Shown here: positions 25,266 through 33,691 of the stretch, in pieces | Position numbering within the stretch: position 1 is the first letter of the stretch | Layout: the number at the start of each line of letters is the position of its first letter | Assembly (NCBI RefSeq): GCF_003946145.1 | Contig: NZ_RHOC01000004.1 | Span: 62,001 to 126,000, forward strand | DNA: 64,000 nt | From: Levilactobacillus huananensis | Lineage (GTDB): Bacteria; Bacillota; Bacilli; Lactobacillales; Lactobacillaceae | Reading direction: 5' to 3' | Translations under genes and position numbers: made by a program | The notes under the pieces: model-generated | What the model was told of the DNA's origin: nothing | Databases searched by the model: none | Seen by the model: the letters and a program-made list of their open reading frames with translations, nothing else

Positions 25266-25832
25266 TTAGCTTAACTTCCAACGGTCCAAAATCCCGTTGA
25301 ACAGACGGTTGGCCGTGGTAATCTGGTCCAACACCGTCCGGGGGCTAGCAGTAAAGTTATCGTTCGCCCACTTATTAATTATTCCCAACGCGCCAGCGGC
25401 AATAAACTCCGCCGACGTGTCGATCACGTCTTCCTTTAAGTAACGGTACTCGGGCATTGCGTGGAGTAAAATTGACAACCGCGACGCCACAAACTCATTC
25501 GCAGACTGGCGCCAAACGCCACCATCATACGGATAGGCATTCAAAAAAATTTTCGAATGATCAGCGATTCGTTCCAATAATTGGATCGTTGCCGGCCGCC
25601 AATTTTCCAGCGTCAATGCCGTCGGTTGCTCATGCCGTGGGGCGTCCACGATAAAATGTTCGTAAACAAAACCCAGCAATTCATATTTGTCGGCAAAGTA
25701 GTAGTAGAACGTTTTCCGGTGAACTTCTGCTTCGTCAGCGATCTCACGGACCGTGACCTTGTCAAACGTATTGTGGTTCAACAGCGAAGCCAAGGCCTCC
25801 GCAATACGCTCCTTAGTTTCCGATGCAGCCAT
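25266..25832 (-). CDS. TetR/AcrR-family regulator
   Basis: 188 aa. N-terminal HTH TKERIAEALASLLNHNTFDK, then VTVREIADEAEVHRKTFYYY FADK, with the typical recognition helix. The C-terminal domain, with LLERIADHSKIFLNAYPYDG and AAGALGIINKWANDNF, is of the TetR_C_8 (DhaS-like) kind. Start at 25832 with GGAGG 7 bp upstream. The target is unknown; it may act on its own upstream palindrome at 25885-25915. It is not co-transcribed with a transporter. Confidence 0.85.
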   Translation of the reverse strand: MAASETKERIAEALASLLNHNTFDKVTVREIADEAEVHRKTFYYYFADKYELLGFVYEHFIVDAPRHEQPTALTLENWRPATIQLLERIADHSKIFLNAYPYDGGVWRQSANEFVASRLSILLHAMPEYRYLKEDVIDTSAEFIAAGALGIINKWANDNFTASPRTVLDQITTANRLFNGILDRWKLS

Positions 25833-25884
25833 CGTGATACCTCCAATCATACACACCATTTAGATTTAGATTTTGATTTTGCAC

Positions 25885-25915
25885 GTTACTAGCATCCCCC
25901 CCGGAAGCTAGTAAC
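25885..25915. repeat. Perfect 9-bp inverted repeat with a C7 loop
   Basis: GTTACTAGC (25885-25893) and GCTAGTAAC (25907-25915) flank ATCCCCCCCGGAA. It lies 53 bp upstream of the tetR start. It may be a TetR operator or, as RNA, a hairpin presenting a C- or G-tract. No T-run follows on either strand. Confidence 0.55.
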
Positions 25916-26166
25916 CTTAACTAACATCCTAAGCTGACTAAAATTATACGCGTCTTCGCGCCAGATAAAACCCTTTTTTCAGAGAAAATGTCAGTTAGTT
26001 GCTTATTAGTTATAACTATCAACTATAACCTCGACTATCCTTTAAACAGCCTCGATTATAGCATAACCACTGATACATTGTACGATACTTTTGTGCACAA
26101 TAGGTCATTAAGCCGTAAAATTTCGAAAAAATCGGCATTTTCTTCGTCAATTATCGATCTGCCAAG
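25916..26166. other. AT-rich intergenic DNA
   Basis: No gene or terminator that I can support. It is unusually AT-rich compared with neighbours and includes short repeats of TAGTTATAACTATCAACTAT character around 26005-26030. Probably tetR promoter DNA plus the 3' flank of ogt. Confidence 0.35.
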
Positions 26167-26658
26167 TCATTTTAACGATCCTTCCAGTTCTAGTAGCCAA
26201 CGCTTGCGCTTCAGGCCCCCAGCGTAACCAGTTAAATCCCCATTTTTACCGATCACACGATGACAAGGAATAATCAAGCTGATTGGGTTATGACCAACCG
26301 CACCCCCGATAGCACGGGCACCGGGGTTATGTCCCAGCTGCATCGCAACCTTATCCGCAATTTCACTATAGGTCCAAACTTGACCATATGGAATTGTCCG
26401 TAACACTTGCCAAACTTGGCGTCGAAGCGGTGTCCCGCTAGGCCGAACCGGGAAAGTAACGGATGGTTGTGCGCCGCTGAAGTAAGCGGTCAGCCAGGTA
26501 GTCAGCTGGTCAAATACCGGATAATCGCCAATGGGCGTCGCCTCGGGTAACGTGCTCCCAAAGTGCTGCTGATCAACAAACCACAGACCCGTAATGGCCG
26601 TTCCATCGCTGGACGCGGTCATCGATCCCAGCGGCGTTTCAATCTGCTTTTGCCACAT
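26167..26658 (-). CDS. ogt: Methylated-DNA-[protein]-cysteine S-methyltransferase
   Basis: 163 aa. Suicide enzyme that takes the alkyl group from O6-alkylguanine onto Cys132 in the motif IIPCHRVIG; the helix-turn-helix with the Arg finger reads NPGARAIGGAVGHNP. An N-terminal ribonuclease-H-like domain (ETPLGSMTASSDGTAITGLW) completes the usual fold. Start at the ATG 26656-26658 with AAAGGGTG upstream; a GTG three codons earlier overlaps the ribosome site. No adaptive-response regulator nearby. Confidence 0.93.
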   Translation of the reverse strand: MWQKQIETPLGSMTASSDGTAITGLWFVDQQHFGSTLPEATPIGDYPVFDQLTTWLTAYFSGAQPSVTFPVRPSGTPLRRQVWQVLRTIPYGQVWTYSEIADKVAMQLGHNPGARAIGGAVGHNPISLIIPCHRVIGKNGDLTGYAGGLKRKRWLLELEGSLK

Positions 26659-27002
26659 AATGATCACCCTTTTTTACTTATTTTATCATTAAAAAAGACG
26701 ATAGGCTAACATTACTCAATTAAATTTTTCGCGAAATCATTCTGTACGATGGTTAGCCCACCGGCCTTCAGGTCTCGATTGGCCCTTGGCCCTCCCAACC
26801 ACGCACTCTATCCGCAAACTAACGCTGTTAATTATTCCTTCATTTGGTTTAAAAGTGGCTTGATGCTTGTTGTTTTTTGGTCACTTTCCAACTGCTCGCC
26901 GCCAGTTGTCGGGACACGCCCCATCGATCACGGTTAATCGATACCCTCGCTAACTTTTCAGAGTCGTCTTGACGACTCGCCGCGGCTATGGCTAACAAGA
27001 AA
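26659..27002. other. Intergenic DNA with short palindromes
   Basis: No supported gene; a 62-codon plus-strand frame (26749-26937) has no ribosome site. It contains GAGTCGTC (26961-26968) / GACGACTC (26971-26978) separated by 2 bp, a near-perfect 18-bp palindrome too tight for a hairpin and so a candidate protein-binding site, and a pair of ATCGAT hexamers near 26925-26940. Confidence 0.4.
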
Positions 27003-27054
27003 TAAAAATAACCACATCAGTCGCCCAAACCAAGGACGTTCTCATGTGGTTATC
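27003..27054 (-). terminator. Terminator after ndh
   Basis: ATAACCACAT / ATGTGGTTAT perfect 10-bp stem with a 25-nt loop, then TTTTTATT on the minus strand. Confidence 0.8.
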
Positions 27055-27074
27055 TCGTCGTACCGATTTAAATT

Positions 27075-28277
27075 TTAGTGATACAGGTCGAATCGGCCCT
27101 TACTAAAGACCGTACTCAAATGAGCACTTTCCAGTAATGAACGGTCGGTGATGACCTTCTTCATGGCAGAAGCCACGTAACCCTTGATCTTACGGTTACT
27201 ACTGAAAATCTCACCGATACCATCGCGGTCACTCAGTGAAGCAACCGTCCCAACGGACTTGTAGACGAATGGCAAGGTCTCACGGCCACGTCGTTGTAAC
27301 CCGATGTTCTTAGCCGCTTGTGCGCCCGCCGCCAAAGCAATTTGTGCCGTGGTTGGATATGGGCGTTCGCTATCAGCATCCATGACAGCGGCCACATCCC
27401 CAACGATATAAACTTCGGGATGATCAGCTAAGGACAGATCAGGCTCAACGACAACTCTGTTTCGGCGCTGTTCAAAACCGGAATCTGCGATAACTTGCGA
27501 TCCACTAACCCCCACGGTCCAAACGATCGTGTTCGCCGTCTCTTCGTGTTCTTCATCATTGCCATCACTGTAAACCACTGCGCCGGGCTTGATTTCTTTA
27601 ATATTGGATCCTAATTTCATCTCCACGTTGTGCTTGGCCATGAAGGCCATCGCATAGTCTGCCAAAGACTTGTCAAACATTGGCAGAATGGCTGGGGAAC
27701 GTTCCAGGCAGACCAGCTTGATGGCTGGCGTGTTGTATCGCGTCTGAAGTTTTGGCAGCGACTGGGTTAATTCACCCAGGAGTTCAATCCCAGTGAACCC
27801 AGCGCCACAGACGGCGACCACTAAATCATTAGGATCTTGACTCTGAGCATAACCCTTTACCTTAGCCTCAATGTGCCGGTAAACGGCCTCAGAAGTTTCC
27901 AAGTCATCCATTGGCAAGGCATTCTCTTCGGCACCCTTCAAGCCAAACGTTTCAGACTGGAAGCCCAAGGCCACAATCAAATAATCATAGGTAATGGGTT
28001 CATGATCCGCCAATGTGACCTGTTTCTGATCGACATCCACATTGGTTACCTTGTCGCGAATAAAGGCCACGCGACTGCTAATCACATCGTTAATTTCATA
28101 GGTGATGCGGTCAGGGGCAATGGTCCCTGCTGCCACCTCGTGCAGATTGGTTTTTTCTGTATGGGTACTCGTCTTATCGACTAAAATAATTTTATCTTCA
28201 CTGGGTACCTCACGCTGTAAGAACTTGATTGCCCGCATGCCTGCGTAGCCACCACCGAGAACTAAAATCGTTGCCAT
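27075..28277 (-). CDS. ndh: Type II NADH dehydrogenase
   Basis: 400 aa. Two Rossmann folds: FAD motif ILVLGGGYAGMRAIKFL at the N-terminus and NADH motif LVVAVCGAGFTGIELLGEL near 155; the quinone-site region AQIALAAGAQAAKNIGLQ follows the conserved EVYIVGDVAAV. A membrane-associated, non-proton-pumping NADH:quinone oxidoreductase. In lactobacilli it feeds electrons to menaquinone or extracellular acceptors when these are supplied. Transcribed alone. A promoter with TATAAT and a cre-like site lie upstream. Confidence 0.92.
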   Translation of the reverse strand: MATILVLGGGYAGMRAIKFLQREVPSEDKIILVDKTSTHTEKTNLHEVAAGTIAPDRITYEINDVISSRVAFIRDKVTNVDVDQKQVTLADHEPITYDYLIVALGFQSETFGLKGAEENALPMDDLETSEAVYRHIEAKVKGYAQSQDPNDLVVAVCGAGFTGIELLGELTQSLPKLQTRYNTPAIKLVCLERSPAILPMFDKSLADYAMAFMAKHNVEMKLGSNIKEIKPGAVVYSDGNDEEHEETANTIVWTVGVSGSQVIADSGFEQRRNRVVVEPDLSLADHPEVYIVGDVAAVMDADSERPYPTTAQIALAAGAQAAKNIGLQRRGRETLPFVYKSVGTVASLSDRDGIGEIFSSNRKIKGYVASAMKKVITDRSLLESAHLSTVFSKGRFDLYH

Positions 28278-28708
28278 ATTAAACGACCCCTTTTCTGCTA
28301 GAGTTCCCTGAAGTTCGGTTAGTTTGTTAATCCGTTAATTGACTAAGTCCATAAGCCCTTAGCCAATGACCACTCCCCCCGGAGAAATCAGCGGGTGACC
28401 TAGTCATCAGGGATGATTTACTTCTATTATACGAGTTATCAGGTGAAAAGCCATTGAAAGCGGTTTATTAAATATTTCACAAGGGGACCTCCTGCGCAGA
28501 CAAGAAATTGACAAAGTGGTTAACCCCGTATGTCAGTCAGCTCAGACCTTGGCGAGTCACTTTAGCTGAAATCTCCTCACGAAACCTTTAAGGTAGAGGT
28601 TAGTTAAGTTAATTAGGTCTGGTGGGGTCATCATTTACGGTCATGCGATGCCGCCTTAGTCACCGCAGACTAACACCCAACACCAAATCACTCAAGGAGG
28701 ACTTCTTC
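28278..28708. other. Intergenic region: ndh promoter/leader and SDR promoter
   Basis: Minus strand: -10 TATAAT (plus-strand 28429-28434 region), then a ~150-nt leader containing GATTTCTCCGGGGGG before ndh. The right half is upstream of the plus-strand gene at 28709. No gene seen. Confidence 0.5.
28454..28468 (-). promoter_or_regulatory. cre-like site upstream of ndh
   Basis: TTGAAAGCGGTTTAT differs from WTGNAANCGNWNNCW at one fixed position (A for the final C). It lies just upstream of the ndh -10/-35 region, so CcpA could act there. Confidence 0.45.
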
Positions 28709-29350
28709 ATGACAACATTAGTAATTGGTGCCCACGGCCACGTTGGCCAGCACATTGTCGAACAACTCGCAGCCCAAGGTGAAACCGTCTATGCCGGTAT
28801 CCGCTCCGATACGCAGGCTTCAGAATTAAAGGCCTTAGGTGGCGAACCGCGCTTGGTCGATCTGATGGGGAGTATCGATGATCTCGTCGCAGCCATGGCT
28901 GGCATCGATACCGTCGTCTTCTCTGCTGGATCCGGTGGTCGCACTGGAGATGACATGACCCTAAACATCGATCTTGATGGGGCCGTCAAGTCCATGATTG
29001 CGACAGAAAAAGCTGGTATCAAACGGTTTATCATCGTCAGCGCCATGGGAACCGACGACCGGTCCTTCTGGCGTAAGTCTGGCATTCGCCCATACTACGT
29101 GGCGAAGTTCTACGCCGATGAATGGCTAAAACACCGTACCAACCTGGCTTACACCATCGTCCGGCCTGGTATTTTGACCAACGATGCCCCAACCGGTAAG
29201 ATCACCACCCAGACGGCCGATAGCGAAACGAAGTCTGTCAGTCGGGCCGACGTGGCCGCGGTGGTTGCGGCTATCGTGGCACATCCCCAACCTAAGCAAA
29301 CGATTGAATTCGTCAATGGCGACACGGCTATTGACACCATTATTCAGTAA
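28709..29350 (+). CDS. NAD(P)H-binding atypical SDR (SDR_a5 / YwnB-like)
   Basis: 213 aa. TLVIGAHGHVGQHIVEQL is the dinucleotide-binding motif GxxGxxG; then VVFSAGSGGRTGDD, FIIVSAMGTDDRSFW and YTIVRPGILTNDAP, as in NmrA/YwnB-like proteins, with no Tyr-x3-Lys catalytic pair in the classical spacing (YVAKFYADEW serves). Start at 28709 with AAGGAGG 8 bp upstream. Substrate unknown. It is next to a LysR gene on the same strand but separated from it by a terminator. Confidence 0.85.
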   Translation: MTTLVIGAHGHVGQHIVEQLAAQGETVYAGIRSDTQASELKALGGEPRLVDLMGSIDDLVAAMAGIDTVVFSAGSGGRTGDDMTLNIDLDGAVKSMIATEKAGIKRFIIVSAMGTDDRSFWRKSGIRPYYVAKFYADEWLKHRTNLAYTIVRPGILTNDAPTGKITTQTADSETKSVSRADVAAVVAAIVAHPQPKQTIEFVNGDTAIDTIIQ

Positions 29351-29362
29351 TTTAAGCCCTGT

Positions 29363-29397
29363 TAGGACGTCAGCCTCGTTGGTTGACGTCCTTTTTA
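29363..29397 (+). terminator. Terminator after the YwnB-like gene
   Basis: AGGACGTCA / TGACGTCCT perfect 9-bp stem with T5. Confidence 0.9.
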
Positions 29398-29553
29398 TCT
29401 CCCGAAAACCCGGTATTTCGGCCAGGCAGACCAACGCGTGGTTTTTATATTTCACACAAAACAGTACATAACCAACTAATTGGTATGAATTGTTTATCCC
29501 CGATGTGATAAAATAAGTTTATAAATGGTTAACCACTGGAAAGGAAATAGCGC

Positions 29554-30435
29554 ATGAATTTTAAAGACTTAGCATACTTTACCCGATTAGTCGACCGTCA
29601 GAGCTTCTCTCGCGTTGCCGAAGATTTTCAGGTGACCCAACCCGCGGTATCGGCTGCGCTACGCCGACTGGAAAAAGAATTGGCTGTTCCTTTGGTCGAT
29701 CGTCGGCAATCCCGTCGCGAGGTCACGTTGACCCCTGCTGGCAACCAATTCTACGCTCACGCTAGCCGTATCTTAAATGAATATCATCGTTCCCAACAAG
29801 ACCTAGTCAGTCTGGAGAATGGTACCGTGCGTCTAGGCCTCCCACCAATTATTAGTCAAAACCTTTTACCACAATTGGCGCCGGCCCTGCAGGAAGCAAA
29901 CTTATTCCAGGCATTAAAACCCGTCGAGGGGGGATCCAACCAAATTCTACAAAAGCTTTTAGCCGGTGAACTGGACGTGGCCTTTATTGGTACCGCAGGC
30001 AGTCTACCAGCCGATACCTTGAATGTAGAAGAACTCACCTCCGCAGAATTCGCCATTATCGTCAGCCAACAACATCCCCTAGCTAACCGCAACCGAGTCA
30101 ACTTCAGTGAGTTTGTAGATGATCCCTTCATCATGCTAGAACCCGGCTACGTTCAAGATAACGTCTTTCATCAACTATCAGATGCTGGCATCACGCCACC
30201 GATCCGGTTCCAAACCAGCCAGGTTGAACTGATCAAGCAGCTGGTCGCGGTCAATGCCGGGGTCAGTCTACTGGTTGACCTGGCCATCTCACAGAGTGAC
30301 CCACTGATCGCGTTGCCCCTACTCGATGACGTTCCACCATTTCGTATCTGCCTGGTCACACGCAAGGGACAACACCTTAACGCCGCCACTCAGGCCTTCA
30401 TCGACTTGGCCCGTCGCGAACTAAAAGGAGCGTAA
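29554..30435 (+). CDS. LysR-family regulator
   Basis: 293 aa. Winged HTH at residues 1-60 (FTRLVDRQSFSRVAEDFQVT, QPAVSAALRRLEKEL) then a linker helix and a LysR_substrate effector domain from about 90 (GTVRLGLPPIISQNLLPQLA). Length and layout resemble MleR/CynR-type regulators. AAAGGAAA lies upstream of the ATG. An extended -10 (TGATAAAAT) sits about 40 bp before the start, with GGTTAACC close by. The controlled gene is not evident; the convergent small secreted gene is not an obvious target. Confidence 0.88.
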   Translation: MNFKDLAYFTRLVDRQSFSRVAEDFQVTQPAVSAALRRLEKELAVPLVDRRQSRREVTLTPAGNQFYAHASRILNEYHRSQQDLVSLENGTVRLGLPPIISQNLLPQLAPALQEANLFQALKPVEGGSNQILQKLLAGELDVAFIGTAGSLPADTLNVEELTSAEFAIIVSQQHPLANRNRVNFSEFVDDPFIMLEPGYVQDNVFHQLSDAGITPPIRFQTSQVELIKQLVAVNAGVSLLVDLAISQSDPLIALPLLDDVPPFRICLVTRKGQHLNAATQAFIDLARRELKGA

Positions 30436-30492
30436 CTCCCGGCGTTAGCCGACAATCACGCTCGAATTAGCTTCTATTCTACTGATTAACCC

Positions 30493-30786
30493 TTACTTTA
30501 ATTGACGGTCGTCATGCTGGTTGTCCAGGTTCAGGGCACTGGCATTGACGGCCGTTTGGACTTGACTGGAAATTTTCTTGGTTGTAATCCGCTGCAAGTG
30601 GATCCGGGCCGGTTGAATACCGGCGTTGGGCCGGTCACTTAGCTGAATCGATGTCCGAATCTCAGGGGCATTGTCCCCCACCGTCGGCTTCGTTGCAGCG
30701 GAAGCCCCGGCAGAAGTTGCCAGTAAGGTCGTCACCGTCATAGCACCTAGCATAATTTTAGTCATCATCGTCTTAATTTTAGTCAT
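30493..30786 (-). CDS. Small secreted protein of unknown function
   Basis: 97 aa. Start at 30786 (MTKIKTMMTKIMLGAMTVTT) with GAGGAG 8 bp upstream. A clear signal peptide ends near SAGASAA, leaving about 63 mature residues rich in Ile/Gln/Asn (VGDNAPEIRTSIQLSDRPNA...). No Cys, no membrane segment after the signal, no anchor. It is divergent from the two-component operon, 180 bp apart, with a palindrome between, so it may be a target or accessory of that system. Family not recognised. Confidence 0.65.
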   Translation of the reverse strand: MTKIKTMMTKIMLGAMTVTTLLATSAGASAATKPTVGDNAPEIRTSIQLSDRPNAGIQPARIHLQRITTKKISSQVQTAVNASALNLDNQHDDRQLK

Positions 30787-30886
30787 TTTAACCACTCCTC
30801 AGTTAGTTGTTTTGGCTGTTCGCTTTCGATGTCTTAGTTATACCATGGCACGTCCCTGTTAATCTTGAGGCTAAAATAAGCCGGAC

Positions 30887-30928
30887 ATAAGAATTTCTTA
30901 TTTTCCACCGCTAGTGTTATGGTATTAT
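30887..30928 (+). promoter_or_regulatory. Two-component operon promoter with perfect palindrome
   Basis: ATAAGAATTTCTTAT (30887-30901), arms ATAAGAA / TTCTTAT, overlaps the -35 region of a promoter with -10 TATTAT (30923-30928). It may be an autoregulatory site or serve the divergent secreted gene. Confidence 0.5.
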
Positions 30929-30966
30929 GCCATTAAACGCCACCATACGAAGGAGTATCACGAGTT

Positions 30967-31668
30967 ATGAAAAATACAATTCTACTGGTCGAAGACGAGG
31001 AAGGCCTCGCCAGTTACGTTGCCAAGGAGCTGACCTTCGAAGACTTTACGGTCATCACGGCCGCAGACGGTGAGGAAGCCTGGGAAACGTATCAGAAAAA
31101 ACGCGACGAGTTGCTTTTAGTTCTATTAGACTGGATGTTGCCAAAGATGGATGGCATGCAGGTTCTCCGCCGGATTCGTCAACACGATGACCTGCCCGTC
31201 ATTATGATGACGGCCCGTGACTACCTTGGCGACAAGGTCACCGGCCTAGATACAGGCGCCGATGACTATATCACGAAACCCTTCGAAATCGAGGAACTCC
31301 TCGCCCGAATTCGGGTCATCCAGCGCCGCGCTGAACATCAAGCTGGTCGCGATCAGGCCTACCACTTAGCCGACCTGACCCTGGTTACCAAGACGCGTCA
31401 GGTCGATCGTGGGGGCCGTAACCTCCAGCTTACCCAGCGCGAATACGATCTCTTACTCTTCTTACTGCAACATCCCGGTCAGGTCTTTACCCGAGATGAA
31501 CTCCTCGACAACGTCTGGGGAGTCGACTTTCTCGGCCAACAGAACGTGGTCGACGTCTACATCGGCTACCTTCGTAATAAAATTGACGTAGGCGACGCGC
31601 CGCACCTATTTCACACGGTGCGTGGCGTCGGCTACAGCCTAAAGGAAGATGATGCTGATGCGAACTAA
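30967..31668 (+). CDS. OmpR-family response regulator
   Basis: 233 aa. Receiver domain 1-120 with the acidic pair (LVEDEEG), phospho-acceptor Asp in LVLLDWMLPKMDG, Thr in MMTARD and Lys in DYITKPF. Winged-helix DNA-binding domain from about 135 (LTLVTKTRQVDRGGRNLQLT, YDLLLFLLQHPGQVFTRDEL, VDVYIGYLRNKID, TVRGVGYSL). Sequence type resembles ArlR/CovR. GAAGGAG lies before the ATG. It overlaps the kinase gene by 17 bp. Confidence 0.93.
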   Translation: MKNTILLVEDEEGLASYVAKELTFEDFTVITAADGEEAWETYQKKRDELLLVLLDWMLPKMDGMQVLRRIRQHDDLPVIMMTARDYLGDKVTGLDTGADDYITKPFEIEELLARIRVIQRRAEHQAGRDQAYHLADLTLVTKTRQVDRGGRNLQLTQREYDLLLFLLQHPGQVFTRDELLDNVWGVDFLGQQNVVDVYIGYLRNKIDVGDAPHLFHTVRGVGYSLKEDDADAN

Positions 31669-33019
31669 ACAACCGCGCTCTTACGCGGATATCATTCGTC
31701 ATTCGTTTACCAGTCTGCTGGTAACGATTGGGATCGTCATCGTACTCACGGTCAGTATCACCCTAGTGGTCGACCAACTCACTCGCGCCCAGAACCAGGC
31801 CGCCCAGCTGAGTGCCAGCCTCCAAACCTCCCAGGTCAGCAACTTTCAGGACTGGCTCAAGATTAACCAAGCGAGTGGCCTGAACTCCCACAACACATTT
31901 GTCTTCATCAAACAAGCCAATGGCACCACCACGTCACTGCTCCCACGAGGTGCCGCACTTGCAGCGGCTAAGACCTGGTCGATTCCCTTCACCCATTTGA
32001 CTTACTTCAAGGGCTGGGGACTCTACTTCTCCGAATCACTCAAAACAGGCGGTCGAACCTACGATCTCTTCATTGGAATGCACGTTCTGGTTGGCAATCT
32101 CCACATCTTAATTGCAGTCCTTATCATTATTATTGGTTTGAGCTTCCTGATTGGGCTGGCCTACGTTCGCCGATTAGCCAACCGGATTAGTGCTCCCACT
32201 ATCACCTTGGCCCAGGCGGCCCAGCAGGCCGCGGCCAATCCCGAGAGTACCCAACCGGAACTACCGCGTCCTACAGAACCGGTAGAAGTGGCCCAACTAG
32301 CGCGCGACTTTAATCAGCTTCTAGCTGCTCAGAATGGTCGATTGCAACGCGAACGTCAATTTATCTCTGACGCTTCACATGAACTTCGAACTCCCATTGC
32401 CACCATCCGCGGCAATCTCAAATTAATCGAACGTCGCGGAGAACAGCATCCCGAGGTCATCCCTGAATCACTAGGCTTCATCGACCAAGAATCTCTGCGG
32501 ATGCAACATCTAATTGAAAACTTACTCCATCTGTCCCGAGCGGATCGCGCCGCAGTCACCCTAGAGCCTCTGGATATCGCGCTCATGGCCCAAGGCGTCG
32601 TCGAGCACTACCAACCCCTGGTCAGCCAACCGTTGACGTTTAACGGTCCCGCAACACCAGCCATGGCTCTGGGTAATCAGGATATGCTCCACCAAATCCT
32701 GACGGCCCTCCTCGACAATGCCCACAAGTACTCACCAGAAGACCAGCCCATTGCGGTTACTGTCGCCACAACCAACGACCACGTCACCCTTACGGTGGCC
32801 GACCAAGGGATAGGGATCGCGCCGGAGAATCGCCAGCACATCTTTGAACGTTTCTATCGCGTCGATGCTGCCCGGTCCAATAAGATTACGGGTAACGGTC
32901 TGGGACTCGCCATCGTGTCACAACTGGTCCGTCTCAACCACGGGACAATTGCTGTCACCGACAACACACCTCACGGTAGTCGATTTACCATAACCCTGGC
33001 CACTGCAAAAGAAAAATAA
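31652..33019 (+). CDS. Sensor histidine kinase (ArlS-like)
   Basis: 455 aa. Helix 1 (LLVTIGIVIVLTVSITLVVD), an extracytoplasmic sensor of about 115 residues, helix 2 (LIAVLIIIIGLSFLIGLAYV), HAMP, dimerisation box with His in FISDASHELRTPIATIRGNL, then N box (LLDNAHKYSPEDQP), G1 (VADQGIGIAPEN) and G2 (GNGLGLAIVSQL). Start taken as the second of two adjacent ATGs (31652), 5 bp after AAAGGA; 31649 is equally in frame. Forms a pair with the preceding regulator. Confidence 0.9.
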   Translation: MLMRTKQPRSYADIIRHSFTSLLVTIGIVIVLTVSITLVVDQLTRAQNQAAQLSASLQTSQVSNFQDWLKINQASGLNSHNTFVFIKQANGTTTSLLPRGAALAAAKTWSIPFTHLTYFKGWGLYFSESLKTGGRTYDLFIGMHVLVGNLHILIAVLIIIIGLSFLIGLAYVRRLANRISAPTITLAQAAQQAAANPESTQPELPRPTEPVEVAQLARDFNQLLAAQNGRLQRERQFISDASHELRTPIATIRGNLKLIERRGEQHPEVIPESLGFIDQESLRMQHLIENLLHLSRADRAAVTLEPLDIALMAQGVVEHYQPLVSQPLTFNGPATPAMALGNQDMLHQILTALLDNAHKYSPEDQPIAVTVATTNDHVTLTVADQGIGIAPENRQHIFERFYRVDAARSNKITGNGLGLAIVSQLVRLNHGTIAVTDNTPHGSRFTITLATAKEK

Positions 33020-33086
33020 GAAATTCTCAGGTAATCCTTAACTGAAATCAAGGACTAAAGTGACCTTTCCCAGGTATACTGGGTCC

Positions 33087-33249
33087 ATAAATGATATCTG
33101 AGTGTTCATGACAATCTAGCGTGCCGCCTGCTTCAATCAGACGCCACCCGCCTGAAAGGTAGGCTTTGAGCGTGCCCCAAAGGCTGCCATGCCTGACCAA
33201 CCCAAGCGTTCACACTCAGACCTCATAATTTGAAAGGAAGCGTGAGATT
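33087..33249 (+). promoter_or_regulatory. Structured 5' leader, candidate cis-regulatory RNA
   Basis: TCTGAGTGT (33097-33105) and ACACTCAGA (33212-33220) close a ~124-nt domain by a perfect 9-bp helix. Inside, AGCGTGCC occurs twice (33118-33125, 33169-33176) and TTTG / CAAA and GCCTG / CAGGC-like arms allow hairpins. A -10 (TATACT, 33075-33080) lies 17 bp upstream of the helix. No known riboswitch class recognised. Confidence 0.45.
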
Positions 33250-33495
33250 ATGCTGATTGATGACAACCCACACATTCATACGGTAACACCCGCCCAGATT
33301 ACGAAGGTTTTCTACCCTTACGTCATCGCTAAGACGGAAGCTGGGAGTTATGTCAACCTGAACTTAAGCGACCAGGAACGCAAGGACCCCTTATTCTGGG
33401 AATCCATCACGAACATCGCCAAGGCCAAACTTTGGGTGCCAATTGGCGAGAAGTTTCACCAACTCTTAGCCTACGATTGGACGTACGCCATGTAG
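33250..33495 (+). CDS. Orphan 81-aa soluble protein
   Basis: 81 aa (MLIDDNPHIHTVTPAQITKV...), no signal peptide or membrane segment. It contains an aromatic-rich middle (FYPYVIAKTEAGSYVNLNLS) and ends LLAYDWTYAM. A ribosome site AAAGGAA lies somewhat far (11 bp) from the ATG. Preceded by a structured leader and followed by a terminator, so it is a discrete transcription unit. Family not recognised; the fold cannot be guessed with confidence. Confidence 0.65.
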   Translation: MLIDDNPHIHTVTPAQITKVFYPYVIAKTEAGSYVNLNLSDQERKDPLFWESITNIAKAKLWVPIGEKFHQLLAYDWTYAM

Positions 33496-33577
33496 CACAA
33501 CTAAAAATTAATTGTCGCCGTGAATTAAAGGCCCCCAGTGAGAGCGCCATTCACCACTAAAGCGATCCGCAACCTCA

Positions 33578-33612
33578 GCCGCCAAGATGCTTGACTTGGC
33601 GGCTTTTTTGAT
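33578..33612 (+). terminator. Terminator after the 81-aa gene
   Basis: GCCGCCAA (33578-33585) / TTGGCGGC (33596-33603), then T6. The 80 bp before it also hold a GTGAAT / ATTCAC hairpin with a C5 loop segment. Confidence 0.9.
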
Positions 33613-33691
33613 TAATAAAAGGGCTTCCACACACCAAAAAAGGCCTGAGATTTTTATCCCAGACCCACTTGTTTAAAGCTATGATTAATTC

